DNA of 64,000 bases, taken from NCBI GenBank assembly GCA_963782345.1, contig CAWAJF010000015.1, forward strand, positions 1 through 64,000. The letters run 5' to 3'. The first letter of the stretch is position 1, and each line of letters begins with the position of its first letter. This stretch comes from DASUPK01 sp963782345 (lineage in GTDB: Bacteria > Actinomycetota > Thermoleophilia > Solirubrobacterales > 70-9). Position numbers and translations under genes: made by a program. Of the stretch, positions 33,906 through 41,796 are shown in pieces. Under the pieces are notes generated by a model that saw only the letters and a program-made list of their open reading frames with translations, was not told the DNA's origin and did no database searches.

Positions 33906-34076
33906 TTGGAAGCGACCTCCTCGTTGCTCTCGGTTCCCTACCTGGGCTCGGGCGGCGCGCAGTCTAACCGGATTTCGGTCGCGGCCGGGCCCCGCGGCGA
34001 AACCTTTAGGTCCCGCTCAGAAACCGGGCTCGGGGCGGCTCCCGCGGCGCTTCTCACCGGATAGGGTCAGCCGCCA

Positions 34077-35087
34077 ATGAGACGGGTCGCCGCGCTGCTG
34101 GCGGCCGCCCTCCTCGGAGCCGCCCTGCTTGGCTGCGGAGGGGGCGGCGCTGAACCGGGCGCGCCGGAAGGCGCGACCCTGGTCCTCGACTTCCAGCCGA
34201 ACGCCGTGCACTCCGGCATCTACGCGGCACAGGCGAACGGCTACTTCAAAGACGCGGGGATCGACCTCCACATGCAGGAGCCCTCGGGCACAGCCGACAG
34301 CGCCAAGCTGCTCGAAGCCGGCCGCGCCGACTTCGCGGTGATGGACATCAACGACTTCGGGATCGCGCGCGAGCGCGGCCTCCACCTCGATGCGATCGCC
34401 GCCATCGTGCAGCGGCCACTCGCGTCGGTGATCGCCCGCGACCCGAATGAGATCCGGACTCCGGCCGACCTGTCCGGCAAGACGATCGGGGTCACCGGGG
34501 TCCCCTCGGACGATGCCGTCCTCGACACGGTCCTGCGCTCGGGCGGTGTCGACCCCTCCTCGGTGCATCGCGTGACGATCGGGTTCAACGCAGTCGCCGC
34601 CCTGGCGGCGGGCAAGGTCGACGCGGCGATGGGGTTTTGGAACGCGGAGGGCGTGGAGCTCCAGGAGCGGGGCATTCCAATCCGCGAGTTCCGGGTGGAT
34701 CAGTTCGGCGCCCCGCGGTACCCGGAGTTGGTAGTCGCGACATCCAGGGCGGACTGTCCCGAAATGGTGGAAGTGATCGCTGGGCTCCAGCGCGGCTATC
34801 GAGCCCTGGGCCGCGATCCCCAGGGTGCACTCGACGATGTACTCGCCTCGGTAGGAGGGCTCGACACCGGCTCCCAACGAGCCCAGTTCGATGCGCTCAT
34901 GGCGGCGCACGCCTTCTCTCTGACCGGCACGGAGGCGACAGCCGCACTCCCGAAGGTGAGCACGAAGGCCTGGCTCAGCTGGGCAATAGAGCACGGCGTG
35001 ATTGCCCACTCCGCGGCACACCGGGTTGCGCTGGGCCTGCTTGCGAGCAACATTGCGTGCCTGGCGGGTTCCTCACCGCACGGGTGA
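34077..35087 (+). CDS. NMT1/ThiY-like substrate-binding lipoprotein
   Basis: This 336-residue protein has a lipoprotein signal (LLGAALLGCGG, lipid Cys about 20). A periplasmic-binding fold of the NMT1/THI5-like type follows: LDFQPNAVHSGIYAAQANGY, then GRADFAVMDINDFG and GKTIGVTGVPSDD. Relatives bind pyrimidine thiamin precursors, riboflavin precursors or sulfonates. No permease or ATPase gene adjoins it, so the transporter is orphaned here. I checked the 170 nt upstream for a thiamin riboswitch and did not find one. Confidence 0.85.
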   Translation: MRRVAALLAAALLGAALLGCGGGGAEPGAPEGATLVLDFQPNAVHSGIYAAQANGYFKDAGIDLHMQEPSGTADSAKLLEAGRADFAVMDINDFGIARERGLHLDAIAAIVQRPLASVIARDPNEIRTPADLSGKTIGVTGVPSDDAVLDTVLRSGGVDPSSVHRVTIGFNAVAALAAGKVDAAMGFWNAEGVELQERGIPIREFRVDQFGAPRYPELVVATSRADCPEMVEVIAGLQRGYRALGRDPQGALDDVLASVGGLDTGSQRAQFDALMAAHAFSLTGTEATAALPKVSTKAWLSWAIEHGVIAHSAAHRVALGLLASNIACLAGSSPHG

Positions 35088-35097
35088 ACGCGCCAAC

Positions 35098-35415
35098 TCA
35101 GCTGAGGACCCGGTCCACCAGCTCAGGCAGTTCCCTGACCATCCGGCTTCGCGGCACCGCCAGCGCCAACCCGGCTTCTTCGGCGCGGTTCTTCGTGTCG
35201 ACGTCGGTGTGCTGGTAGAAGCCGATCACCGGGACGCCCAGCTCGCCCAGCCGCTCGGGCGAGACAACGTCCAGATCCGCGACGACGAGGTCGATTCCGT
35301 CGAGCTCGTCGGGGAGCGCGGTGTCCTGCTCGACCTCGTGGCCGCTCGCCTCGAGCGAGGTCCGCACGCGGCTACCGAGCATCAGATCCTGCACCAGGGC
35401 GGCGATCCGAGCCAT
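35098..35415 (-). CDS. Small receiver-like protein without clear phosphorylation site
   Basis: This 105-residue protein has the alternating pattern of a CheY-like fold: IAALVQDLMLGSRVRTSLEA, then DGIDLVVADLDVVS, VPVIGFYQHTD and LALAVPRSRMVREL. An Asp (VVADLD) is near the phosphoacceptor position, but the acidic pocket at the N-terminus and the conserved Lys are missing. It may be a pseudo-receiver. It converges with the binding-protein gene and is divergent from the GGDEF-EAL gene. Confidence 0.65.
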   Translation of the reverse strand: MARIAALVQDLMLGSRVRTSLEASGHEVEQDTALPDELDGIDLVVADLDVVSPERLGELGVPVIGFYQHTDVDTKNRAEEAGLALAVPRSRMVRELPELVDRVLS

Positions 35416-35512
35416 TCAGGTTTGGGGAGGCGTCGTTGTCATGTGTCCAGGCAGGCCATTTGACCAAAAATGCGGGATGTAGCTCTGGACATCCGTTCCG
35501 ATACTTGCCGGC

Positions 35513-37504
35513 GTGGGGCGCATTCCCCAACCCCCGAGATCCGATCGTCGGATGGTACCCTGGGCTGCCGTCGGGTTCTCCCTGCTCTGGGGCGCAATCT
35601 TCGGCCTCGCGATCTCACGCGGGGATTCCGGGCTGGCGGCGCTCAGCGGAGCCGGAATGCTCCTCACCCTGGGCCTCGCGGGAATGCTCTACCGCGAGCA
35701 GGCCGAGCTGCGAGACCTCGCCGAGACCGACACCCTCACCGGGCTGATCAATCACCGGGGCTTCCAGCAGGCGCTCCGCAGCAGGCTGCGGAGCGCGGCG
35801 ACGAAGGACGACTCGGTCGCCCTCGTCGCCGTCGACATCGATGACTTCAAGGCCGTCAACGAGCTGCACGGCCATCCCTTCGGGGACCGCGTGCTGCAGG
35901 CGGTGAGCGCCCTGCTGCGCAAGTCGATCCGGCGCGGAGACATCGCCGCTCGCACCGGCGGCGAGGAGTTCGGCCTGATCCTTCCCGGCACCGGGGCGGA
36001 GGCCGCCCAGGAGATCGCTGAGCGCGTGTGCAACGCAGTCGCCAGGCTGTCGCCCGCCGAATCCGAGCTGACCTGTTCGGCCGGGGTCGCGGTCTACCCG
36101 GTCGACGCCGACAACGCCGGCGCGCTCCTGCAGCTTGCCGAGGGAGCGCTCTACTGGGCGAAGCGCTCCGGCAAATCGCGGACACGCCGCTTCGATCCCG
36201 ATCACGTTCGTCTCAGCGGCGACGCGCCTCAGCGCTCGGAGATCGAGCGCATCCTCTCCGAGGGCGCGATCGCGCCGCTGTTTCAGCCCGTCGTCTCGCT
36301 CACCACCGGCCGCCTGACCGGCTACGAGGCCCTGGCCCGCTTCCCCGATGCCCCCGGGCGTCCGCCGACGACCTGGTTCGCCCAGGCCAACGCGTGTGGC
36401 CTCGGCCCGGAGCTCGAGGCTGCTGCGATCGAGGCGGCCCTGCAGCCGGTCGGCCGGCCACCCGGAACCCACCTCGCCATCAACGTCAGCCCCTCGGCGC
36501 TCTCCACCGATGCCGTCAAGCGCGTTCTGCCAGACGACCTCTCCGACATCGTCATCGAGCTCACCGAGCACGAGGTCTACGTCGGCGACAGCCTGCTGGC
36601 GAACTCGCTCGCCCAACTCCGCGAGCGTGGCGCCCGGATCGCGATCGACGACGCCGGCGCCGGCTACGCCGGGCTGAAGCAGGTCATGTGGGTTCGCCCG
36701 CACATAGTCAAGCTCGACCTCGAGCTGACGCGCGCAATCCACGCGGACCCGGTCCGGATGGCGCTCGTCGAGTCGCTGGTGCGCTTCGCCCGCCGCGTCG
36801 GCGCGACCGTCTGCGCCGAGGGAATCGAGAGCCACGAGGACATCGAGGTGCTCGCGAACCTGGACGTCCCGTGCGGCCAGGGCTTTGCCATCGGCCGCCC
36901 CGCGCCTCCCTGGAGCCAGGTCTCCCCTCCCGCCGCCGAGACCTGTCGGAGCGCCCTTGCCAAGGCCCTCATCTCCACGCCGGGCGGGGAAACGCCCACG
37001 ATCTCCGCGGGCGATCGGCGCCTGGAGCACCTGAGCGCGCGCCTGGCGAACGCACGTTCCAAGTCCGACCTCTACAGCGCACTCGACCTGATCGCGGGCG
37101 AGCTGCACGCCGACAAGGTCGCCCTCTCGCGATGGCACCCCGACATGGCGGTGCTGGAGACCCTCGCCGAGAGCGGTGAGCAGGCCGAGGAGGAGTTCTT
37201 CGCCGTCGATCAGTACCCGACGACCGACCGGGTCCTCGAACGCCAGGAATCGGCGCAGGTGCTGATCGGCGACCCTTTGGCCAGCCAGTCCGAGGTCGAG
37301 CTGATGTGCTCGCTCGGCTACCGGACCCTGCTGATCGCTCCGGTCGTCCTCCGTGGCGAGAGCCTCGGCATCGTCGAGGCGATGTGCCACGAGGAGCGGC
37401 CCTGGACGCGAACCGAGATGAACAGGGCCCGCATCATCGCCAACCAGCTTGCCTCGTTGATCCAGTCCTTCATCCAGGCGCCCGACCCCGAGCGCTTCGT
37501 CTAA
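35513..37504 (+). CDS. Membrane GGDEF-EAL-GAF cyclic-di-GMP enzyme
   Basis: This 663-residue protein has two N-terminal helices (about 16-60). The GGDEF domain has GGEEF at 149-153 with an inhibitory RxxD site at 140-143 (RRGD), so it should make cyclic-di-GMP with product inhibition. The EAL domain has EAL at 271-273, but its loop-6 motif reads DDAGAGYAG instead of DDFGTGYS. A GAF-like domain covers about 500-655. Both activities are possible; the net direction cannot be told. Start is GTG at 35513, with ATG at codon 14 as an alternative. Confidence 0.9.
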   Translation: MGRIPQPPRSDRRMVPWAAVGFSLLWGAIFGLAISRGDSGLAALSGAGMLLTLGLAGMLYREQAELRDLAETDTLTGLINHRGFQQALRSRLRSAATKDDSVALVAVDIDDFKAVNELHGHPFGDRVLQAVSALLRKSIRRGDIAARTGGEEFGLILPGTGAEAAQEIAERVCNAVARLSPAESELTCSAGVAVYPVDADNAGALLQLAEGALYWAKRSGKSRTRRFDPDHVRLSGDAPQRSEIERILSEGAIAPLFQPVVSLTTGRLTGYEALARFPDAPGRPPTTWFAQANACGLGPELEAAAIEAALQPVGRPPGTHLAINVSPSALSTDAVKRVLPDDLSDIVIELTEHEVYVGDSLLANSLAQLRERGARIAIDDAGAGYAGLKQVMWVRPHIVKLDLELTRAIHADPVRMALVESLVRFARRVGATVCAEGIESHEDIEVLANLDVPCGQGFAIGRPAPPWSQVSPPAAETCRSALAKALISTPGGETPTISAGDRRLEHLSARLANARSKSDLYSALDLIAGELHADKVALSRWHPDMAVLETLAESGEQAEEEFFAVDQYPTTDRVLERQESAQVLIGDPLASQSEVELMCSLGYRTLLIAPVVLRGESLGIVEAMCHEERPWTRTEMNRARIIANQLASLIQSFIQAPDPERFV

Positions 37505-37508
37505 CTCG

Positions 37509-37871
37509 CTAGAGGCTGCGCCGGCGGCGGAAGTCGCGTCGCACGCTCTCCGGCCGGCCCCACATCTGCACGACCTCCGCGCGCCCCTCCTGCGCATCGC
37601 GCACGCGCAGCTCACCGCCGACGCCCTCTCGATCCAGCTTGCTCAGCGCCCCTCGGACCGTCTCGGCCGCGGCGGCATGCCCGAACCGGTGGGCCACGTT
37701 GATCCGCCAGTGCCAGTCGGCACGCGAGTAGGGCTGCGCGTTCACCAGGGAGAGAATCACCGCGGCGTCCACGTAGCGCGTCTCGTCGGCGATGCGCAGA
37801 TCGAGCTCGAGGTCGGTCCAGTCGGCCGGGAGCGTGTCGACGACCGCGTCGAAGTCCTGTGCGAGTGCCAC
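37509..37871 (-). CDS. Conserved-looking hypothetical protein
   Basis: This 120-residue soluble protein starts MALAQDFDAVVDTLPADWTD and ends with an Arg-rich stretch (RRDFRRRRSL). I recognise no family. It is 9 nt downstream of mntH on the same strand, so it is probably the last gene of mntR-mntH-orf, and it converges with the GGDEF-EAL gene. Confidence 0.6.
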   Translation of the reverse strand: MALAQDFDAVVDTLPADWTDLELDLRIADETRYVDAAVILSLVNAQPYSRADWHWRINVAHRFGHAAAAETVRGALSKLDREGVGGELRVRDAQEGRAEVVQMWGRPESVRRDFRRRRSL

Positions 37872-37880
37872 ACCCGGAAT

Positions 37881-39278
37881 CTACGCGAAGAAGAGCTGCT
37901 GCAACAGAAACACGTTCAAGGCGATGATCAGGGCCGCCAGGGAGCCGGCGATCGCACTGAGCCAGGCCGGGTTCGCAAGGGAGCCCATGAAATCGGGCTT
38001 CGCGCAGACCAGCAGCAGCGGCACCAGGGCGAAGGGGATCCCGAAGGAGAGGACGACCTGGCTGATTACCAGGGCGTCGGTCGGTGGCAGGCCAACACCG
38101 AGGACGATCAGGGCCGGCACCAAGGTGAGCGCCCGGCGCAGGTAGATCGGGATCCGGCGCTCGATGAACCCCTGCATGACGACCTGCCCGGACAGCGTCC
38201 CGACAGAGGACGACGCGAGACCGGAGGCGAGCAATGCGATTCCGAAGACGATCGCCGCGTTCGAGGAGACCAGGTCCCGGAGCCCGTCGTAGGCGCCCTC
38301 GATGCTGTTGATCTCCACGAGGCCCGAGGTATGGAACAGCCCCGCCGCCATCGCCATCATCGACATGTTCACCAGTCCGGCGATCGCCATCGCGATCACC
38401 ACGTCGACCCGCTCGAACCGCAGGATCTGCCGCCGCTCCCTCTCGTCTCTGCCGATCACCCGGTGCTGGGTGAGCGCGGAGTGCAGGTAGATCACATGGG
38501 GCATCACGGTCGCGCCGATGATCCCGGTGGCGAGCAGGACGCTCTCGGTCCCTGCGAAGCCGGGCACCACCAGATGCTTCAACGCCTCGCCTCCATCGGG
38601 CTTCGCTTCGACGATCTCAAAGGCAAAGCCGATCACCACGATCCCGACCAGCCCCGCGATCCCTGCCTCGAGACGGCGGAAGCCGCGCTGCTGGAGCGCC
38701 AGGATGGCGAAGGCGACCGCGCCCGAGATCACGCCGGCCGCGAACAGCGGTATCCCGAAGAGAAGGTTGAGCGCCAGGGCTGCTCCCACGACCTCGGCGA
38801 CGTCGGTGGCCATCGCGACGATCTCCGCCTGGATCCAGAGCCCGATCGAGGTCCGGCGGGAGAAGAGGGCGCGACACGCCTCGGCGAGGTTCCTGCCCGT
38901 CGCGATTCCGAGCTTCGCCGATTGGGTCTGCACGACCATCGCGATCAGGTTCGCGGCGAGCACCACCCAAAGCAGCAGGTAGCCGAACTTGGCGCCGCCG
39001 GCGATGTTGGTCGCGAAGTTGCCGGGATCGATGTAGGCGACGGCGGCGATGAATGCCGGGCCGAGGAACGGCCAGATCCGAGGGAGGCCGCGAGATTGGC
39101 CGTCGAGCGAACGCCGCGCCGCCCGGTTGACCGCCGCTTCGCCCGGGAGCACATCCTCGGGCAACACGTTCTCGACACCGCCGAGGTTGTCTCCGGGTCC
39201 CGGCGGCGCCGAGAGCTCCCCCGGGAGCGGCTCCGCGAGGCCGACGTCCTCCTCTGCCGCGAGGTCCCTCTCGCTCAT
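37881..39278 (-). CDS. mntH: Nramp-family manganese/divalent metal transporter
   Basis: This 465-residue protein has a hydrophilic N-terminal extension of about 65 residues and then roughly 11 membrane helices. Metal-binding motifs are present: DPGN in the first helix (AYIDPGNFAT) and MPH in the sixth (ATVMPHVIYLH). It imports Mn(II), possibly Fe(II), driven by protons. It overlaps mntR by 4 nt, so the pair is translationally coupled and controlled from the operator at 40005-40031. Confidence 0.94.
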   Translation of the reverse strand: MSERDLAAEEDVGLAEPLPGELSAPPGPGDNLGGVENVLPEDVLPGEAAVNRAARRSLDGQSRGLPRIWPFLGPAFIAAVAYIDPGNFATNIAGGAKFGYLLLWVVLAANLIAMVVQTQSAKLGIATGRNLAEACRALFSRRTSIGLWIQAEIVAMATDVAEVVGAALALNLLFGIPLFAAGVISGAVAFAILALQQRGFRRLEAGIAGLVGIVVIGFAFEIVEAKPDGGEALKHLVVPGFAGTESVLLATGIIGATVMPHVIYLHSALTQHRVIGRDERERRQILRFERVDVVIAMAIAGLVNMSMMAMAAGLFHTSGLVEINSIEGAYDGLRDLVSSNAAIVFGIALLASGLASSSVGTLSGQVVMQGFIERRIPIYLRRALTLVPALIVLGVGLPPTDALVISQVVLSFGIPFALVPLLLVCAKPDFMGSLANPAWLSAIAGSLAALIIALNVFLLQQLFFA

Positions 39279-39991
39279 CCCGCGCCCGATGGCCGACGAC
39301 GGACCCGCATGCTCTTCGCCAGCTCCGCGCCGAGCGGATGCGCGCGATCGCCGATCTCGACGATCAGCGGGCCGCCGAACGGCTCACGGCTTTTCAGCCG
39401 CAGGCTCGTGCCCGGGTTAATCGAGCGCTCAGCGAGGTAGCGCAGCATCGAGGCGTCGCTGTCGGAGACACGGCTGAAGACCGCCTCCTCCCCCGGGTCG
39501 AGGTCGATCAGCGAAACGGATTCGTCGACGCTGACGGCCAGGTCGCGGTCCGGGATCGGATCGCCGTGCGGATCGTGTGCCGGCTCGCCGAGCTTGGCCG
39601 CGATCAGCTCCTCCAGCTCCTCGGAGATGTGGTGCTCCAGGACCTCCGCCTCCTCGTGCACCCGGTCCCAGGGCATGCCGAGGACCTCAGCCAGGAAGAG
39701 CTCGATCAGCCGGTGATGGCGGATCACCTCGAGCGCGATGCGCTCGCCTTCGGGGGTCAGGCGCGCACCGCGGTAGGGCGCGTACTCGACGACCCCTTCA
39801 TCGGCCAGCCGCCGCAGCATTCCCGATGCCGACGCCGGTGTCACCCCCAGCCGCTGCGCGACGGCGGTGGTCCCCACCCCCTCGGGCTCCCGAGCCTGCA
39901 GCTCGTAGAGCGCCTTGGCGTAGTTCTCGGCGCCCTCGTTCGTGCGGCGCTTGGGGTGGGCATTGTGCGCCGGCATCGCCATCGCGGGCAT
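39275..39991 (-). CDS. mntR: DtxR/MntR-family metal-dependent repressor
   Basis: This 238-residue regulator has an N-terminal winged helix (AENYAKALYELQ, then TTAVAQRLGVTPASASGML), a dimerisation/metal domain with HHRLIELFLAEVLG and EAEVLEHHIS, and a C-terminal SH3-like FeoA domain (about 160-230). The fusion with mntH implies Mn(II) sensing. It probably represses its own operon by binding the palindromes 14 nt upstream of its start codon. Confidence 0.92.
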   Translation of the reverse strand: MPAMAMPAHNAHPKRRTNEGAENYAKALYELQAREPEGVGTTAVAQRLGVTPASASGMLRRLADEGVVEYAPYRGARLTPEGERIALEVIRHHRLIELFLAEVLGMPWDRVHEEAEVLEHHISEELEELIAAKLGEPAHDPHGDPIPDRDLAVSVDESVSLIDLDPGEEAVFSRVSDSDASMLRYLAERSINPGTSLRLKSREPFGGPLIVEIGDRAHPLGAELAKSMRVRRRPSGAG

Positions 39992-40004
39992 TGAAGCACA
40001 TCCA

Positions 40005-40031
40005 AACTTGCAAGTTAGGCGATACTAACTT
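40005..40031. promoter_or_regulatory. Overlapping palindromes, candidate MntR operator
   Basis: AACTTGCAAGTT (40005-40016) is a perfect palindrome. It overlaps AAGTTAG-GCGATA-CTAACTT (40012-40031), an inverted repeat with perfect 7-nt arms. Both lie between mntR (leftward) and ygfZ (rightward). The TTAG...CTAA arms resemble DtxR-family boxes. Binding by the adjacent MntR is inferred. Confidence 0.6.
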
Positions 40032-40087
40032 TGCTCCGTGTCCCGCCCTCCGAAGGCCGGCGGATGCGGAGACCTACAATCGGCCCG

Positions 40088-41047
40088 GTGACCGAGACTG
40101 CGATCCCAGTGGAGCTCGACGGGCAATACCGCGCCCTCCGCGAGGAGGCCGGGTTCCTCGTCAGGGAGCGCGCGGCCATGCTGGTCACCGGCCCTGACGC
40201 CGCGGAGTACCTGCAGGGCCAGTTGACCAACGACATCGAGGCCCTCGAACCCGGGCGGGGCTGCTACGCCGCACTGCTGGATCGCAAGGGCCACCTCGCG
40301 TCCGATCTGCGCATCCTCCGCCTCGAGAATGGCGACCTCCGGCTGGACCTCGAGCCGGCACCGGCGTCGGGAGTGCTGAAGCACCTCCGTACCTACAGCA
40401 TCGGCCGTGAGGTCGAGATCGAGGATGTCACCGACCGCTGGGCCGTGATCTCGCTGATCGGCCCCCGCGCAGGCGAGCTCTCCGGCTTCGATGGGCTCGG
40501 CCCCGAGCACGCCCAGCGCTCTCGCCGGTGGGACGGCACCGATGTGCTCGGCGTCGCCACCGACCTCGGCGTCGACCTGATCGTCAAAGCCGAGGACGCC
40601 GCCGCGCTCGCGGAGGCGCTGGGCGCGGCGGGCGCGGTCGCGGTGAGTGGCGAGGTCGCCGAGGTCGCTCGGGTCGAGTCCGGCAGACCCAGATTCGGCC
40701 TGGACATGGGCCCCGAGCACATGCCGGCCGAGGCCGGCATCGTCGAGCGCGCCGTCGACTTCGAGAAGGGCTGCTACATCGGACAGGAGCCGGTCGCCCG
40801 CCTTCACTACCGCGGCAAGCCGAATAGGACGCTGCGCGGGCTTCGCCTGAGCGCACCCGCCGAACACGGCGATTCCCTGCATCTGGGCGACCGCGAGGTG
40901 GGCGTGATCGGCACCGCCTCGCTCTCCCCTGCTCACGGCCCGATCGCGCTCGCGATCGTTCGCCGCGAGGCCACCGTCGGCGAGCGGCTCGCCGTCGGCG
41001 ACGGCTCCACCGCCGCCGAGGTGATCGAGCTTCCCTTCACGGCCTGA
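40088..41047 (+). CDS. ygfZ: YgfZ/GcvT-like folate-binding Fe-S cluster protein
   Basis: This 319-residue protein has the folate-binding GcvT fold and the YgfZ signature KGCYIGQEPVAR around two-thirds along. YgfZ works in tetrahydrofolate-dependent maturation or repair of iron-sulfur enzymes such as the radical-SAM MiaB. The GTG at 40088 gives the family N-terminus; the longer frame runs into the mntR operator region. Spacing and divergence from mntR suggest its own promoter. Fe-S demand in the neighbourhood (FbiC) may be coincidental. Confidence 0.9.
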   Translation: MTETAIPVELDGQYRALREEAGFLVRERAAMLVTGPDAAEYLQGQLTNDIEALEPGRGCYAALLDRKGHLASDLRILRLENGDLRLDLEPAPASGVLKHLRTYSIGREVEIEDVTDRWAVISLIGPRAGELSGFDGLGPEHAQRSRRWDGTDVLGVATDLGVDLIVKAEDAAALAEALGAAGAVAVSGEVAEVARVESGRPRFGLDMGPEHMPAEAGIVERAVDFEKGCYIGQEPVARLHYRGKPNRTLRGLRLSAPAEHGDSLHLGDREVGVIGTASLSPAHGPIALAIVRREATVGERLAVGDGSTAAEVIELPFTA

Positions 41048-41093
41048 CCCACTGCAGCGGCCTGTCCCTCGGTTCGGCTAGATTCCTCGGGGC

Positions 41094-41507
41094 ATGCTGC
41101 GGAGGAGGGGCAGAGCGCTGGTCTTGCCCGTGGCCGCCCTCGTGGTGGTGCTCGCGGGCGCGGGCTGTGGTCGTAACGACTTCAACAACGACCCGCGCCC
41201 GCCGGTCCCCGCCGAGGTCAGCGTGAAGCTCGCGCCCACCGGGGTCATCGTCTCACCGAAGCAATTCGGGGCGGGCCTGGTCAACTTCACGGTCGCCAAC
41301 CTCGGGAACGAGACCGCGAGCCTTTCGATCCACGGGCCGGTCACCGCCGACAGCCCCGAGATCGCGCCGGGAGACGCCGACACGGTCAAGGTCCAGATGA
41401 AGACCGGAAGCTATGAGGCGAGCGCCAACGGGACCGCCGTGCGACCGTTCAGCTTCACAGTTGGACCCGAAAGGCCCTCCGGCCAGAACGACCTGCTGCT
41501 GCCCTAG
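41094..41507 (+). CDS. Small secreted lipoprotein, cupredoxin-like fold
   Basis: This 137-residue protein has a lipobox (LAGAGC, Cys about 25) and a beta-rich domain (VSVKLAPTGVIVSPKQFGAG through FSFTVGPERP) resembling cupredoxin-like domains. The copper ligands (His, Cys, Met cluster) are not visible, so electron transfer is unlikely. It lies 46 nt after ygfZ on the same strand. Confidence 0.7.
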   Translation: MLRRRGRALVLPVAALVVVLAGAGCGRNDFNNDPRPPVPAEVSVKLAPTGVIVSPKQFGAGLVNFTVANLGNETASLSIHGPVTADSPEIAPGDADTVKVQMKTGSYEASANGTAVRPFSFTVGPERPSGQNDLLLP

Positions 41508-41509
41508 AC

Positions 41510-41794
41510 CTAGCCGGCCTTCGGCGTACCCGGATCCCGCATCAGCCGGGGCAGGACGGCGGTGAGCATGAGCTCGAGCCGCGAGTACCCGGCGGCATCC
41601 GGGTCGGATTTGAGCGTCTGAACGACGCGATCCGGGTCAAGTCTATGTAGGCCGACGCTACCACCCCCCTCGGGTGGCCGCCCCGTGTTTTCGGGCGCTT
41701 CCATATTCCTCTTCGGCTTATGTCGCCCGCCCGGGGCGCCCACCTGAGCCCGCGAACTCCCATCTGGACGAACCTTCCGTCGCGGGGCGGCCAC
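41510..41794 (-). CDS. Possible small protein downstream of... the coiled-coil nuclease gene
   Basis: This 94-codon frame starts 2 nt after the stop of the coiled-coil nuclease gene on the same strand. The last part (DPDRVVQTLKSDPDAAGYSR, then LELMLTAVLPRLM) reads like a real amphipathic protein, whereas the first 35 residues are basic and low in complexity; a start at the internal Met (MEAPENTG) is possible. I recognise no family. It could also be chance at high GC. Confidence 0.4.
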   Translation of the reverse strand: MAAPRRKVRPDGSSRAQVGAPGGRHKPKRNMEAPENTGRPPEGGGSVGLHRLDPDRVVQTLKSDPDAAGYSRLELMLTAVLPRLMRDPGTPKAG

Positions 41795-41796
41795 GC

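Noticed and set aside
33906..34076. Possible TPP riboswitch upstream of the ThiY-like gene
   Set aside because: No CUGAGA-type core or matching stems were found; the region is simply GC-rich.
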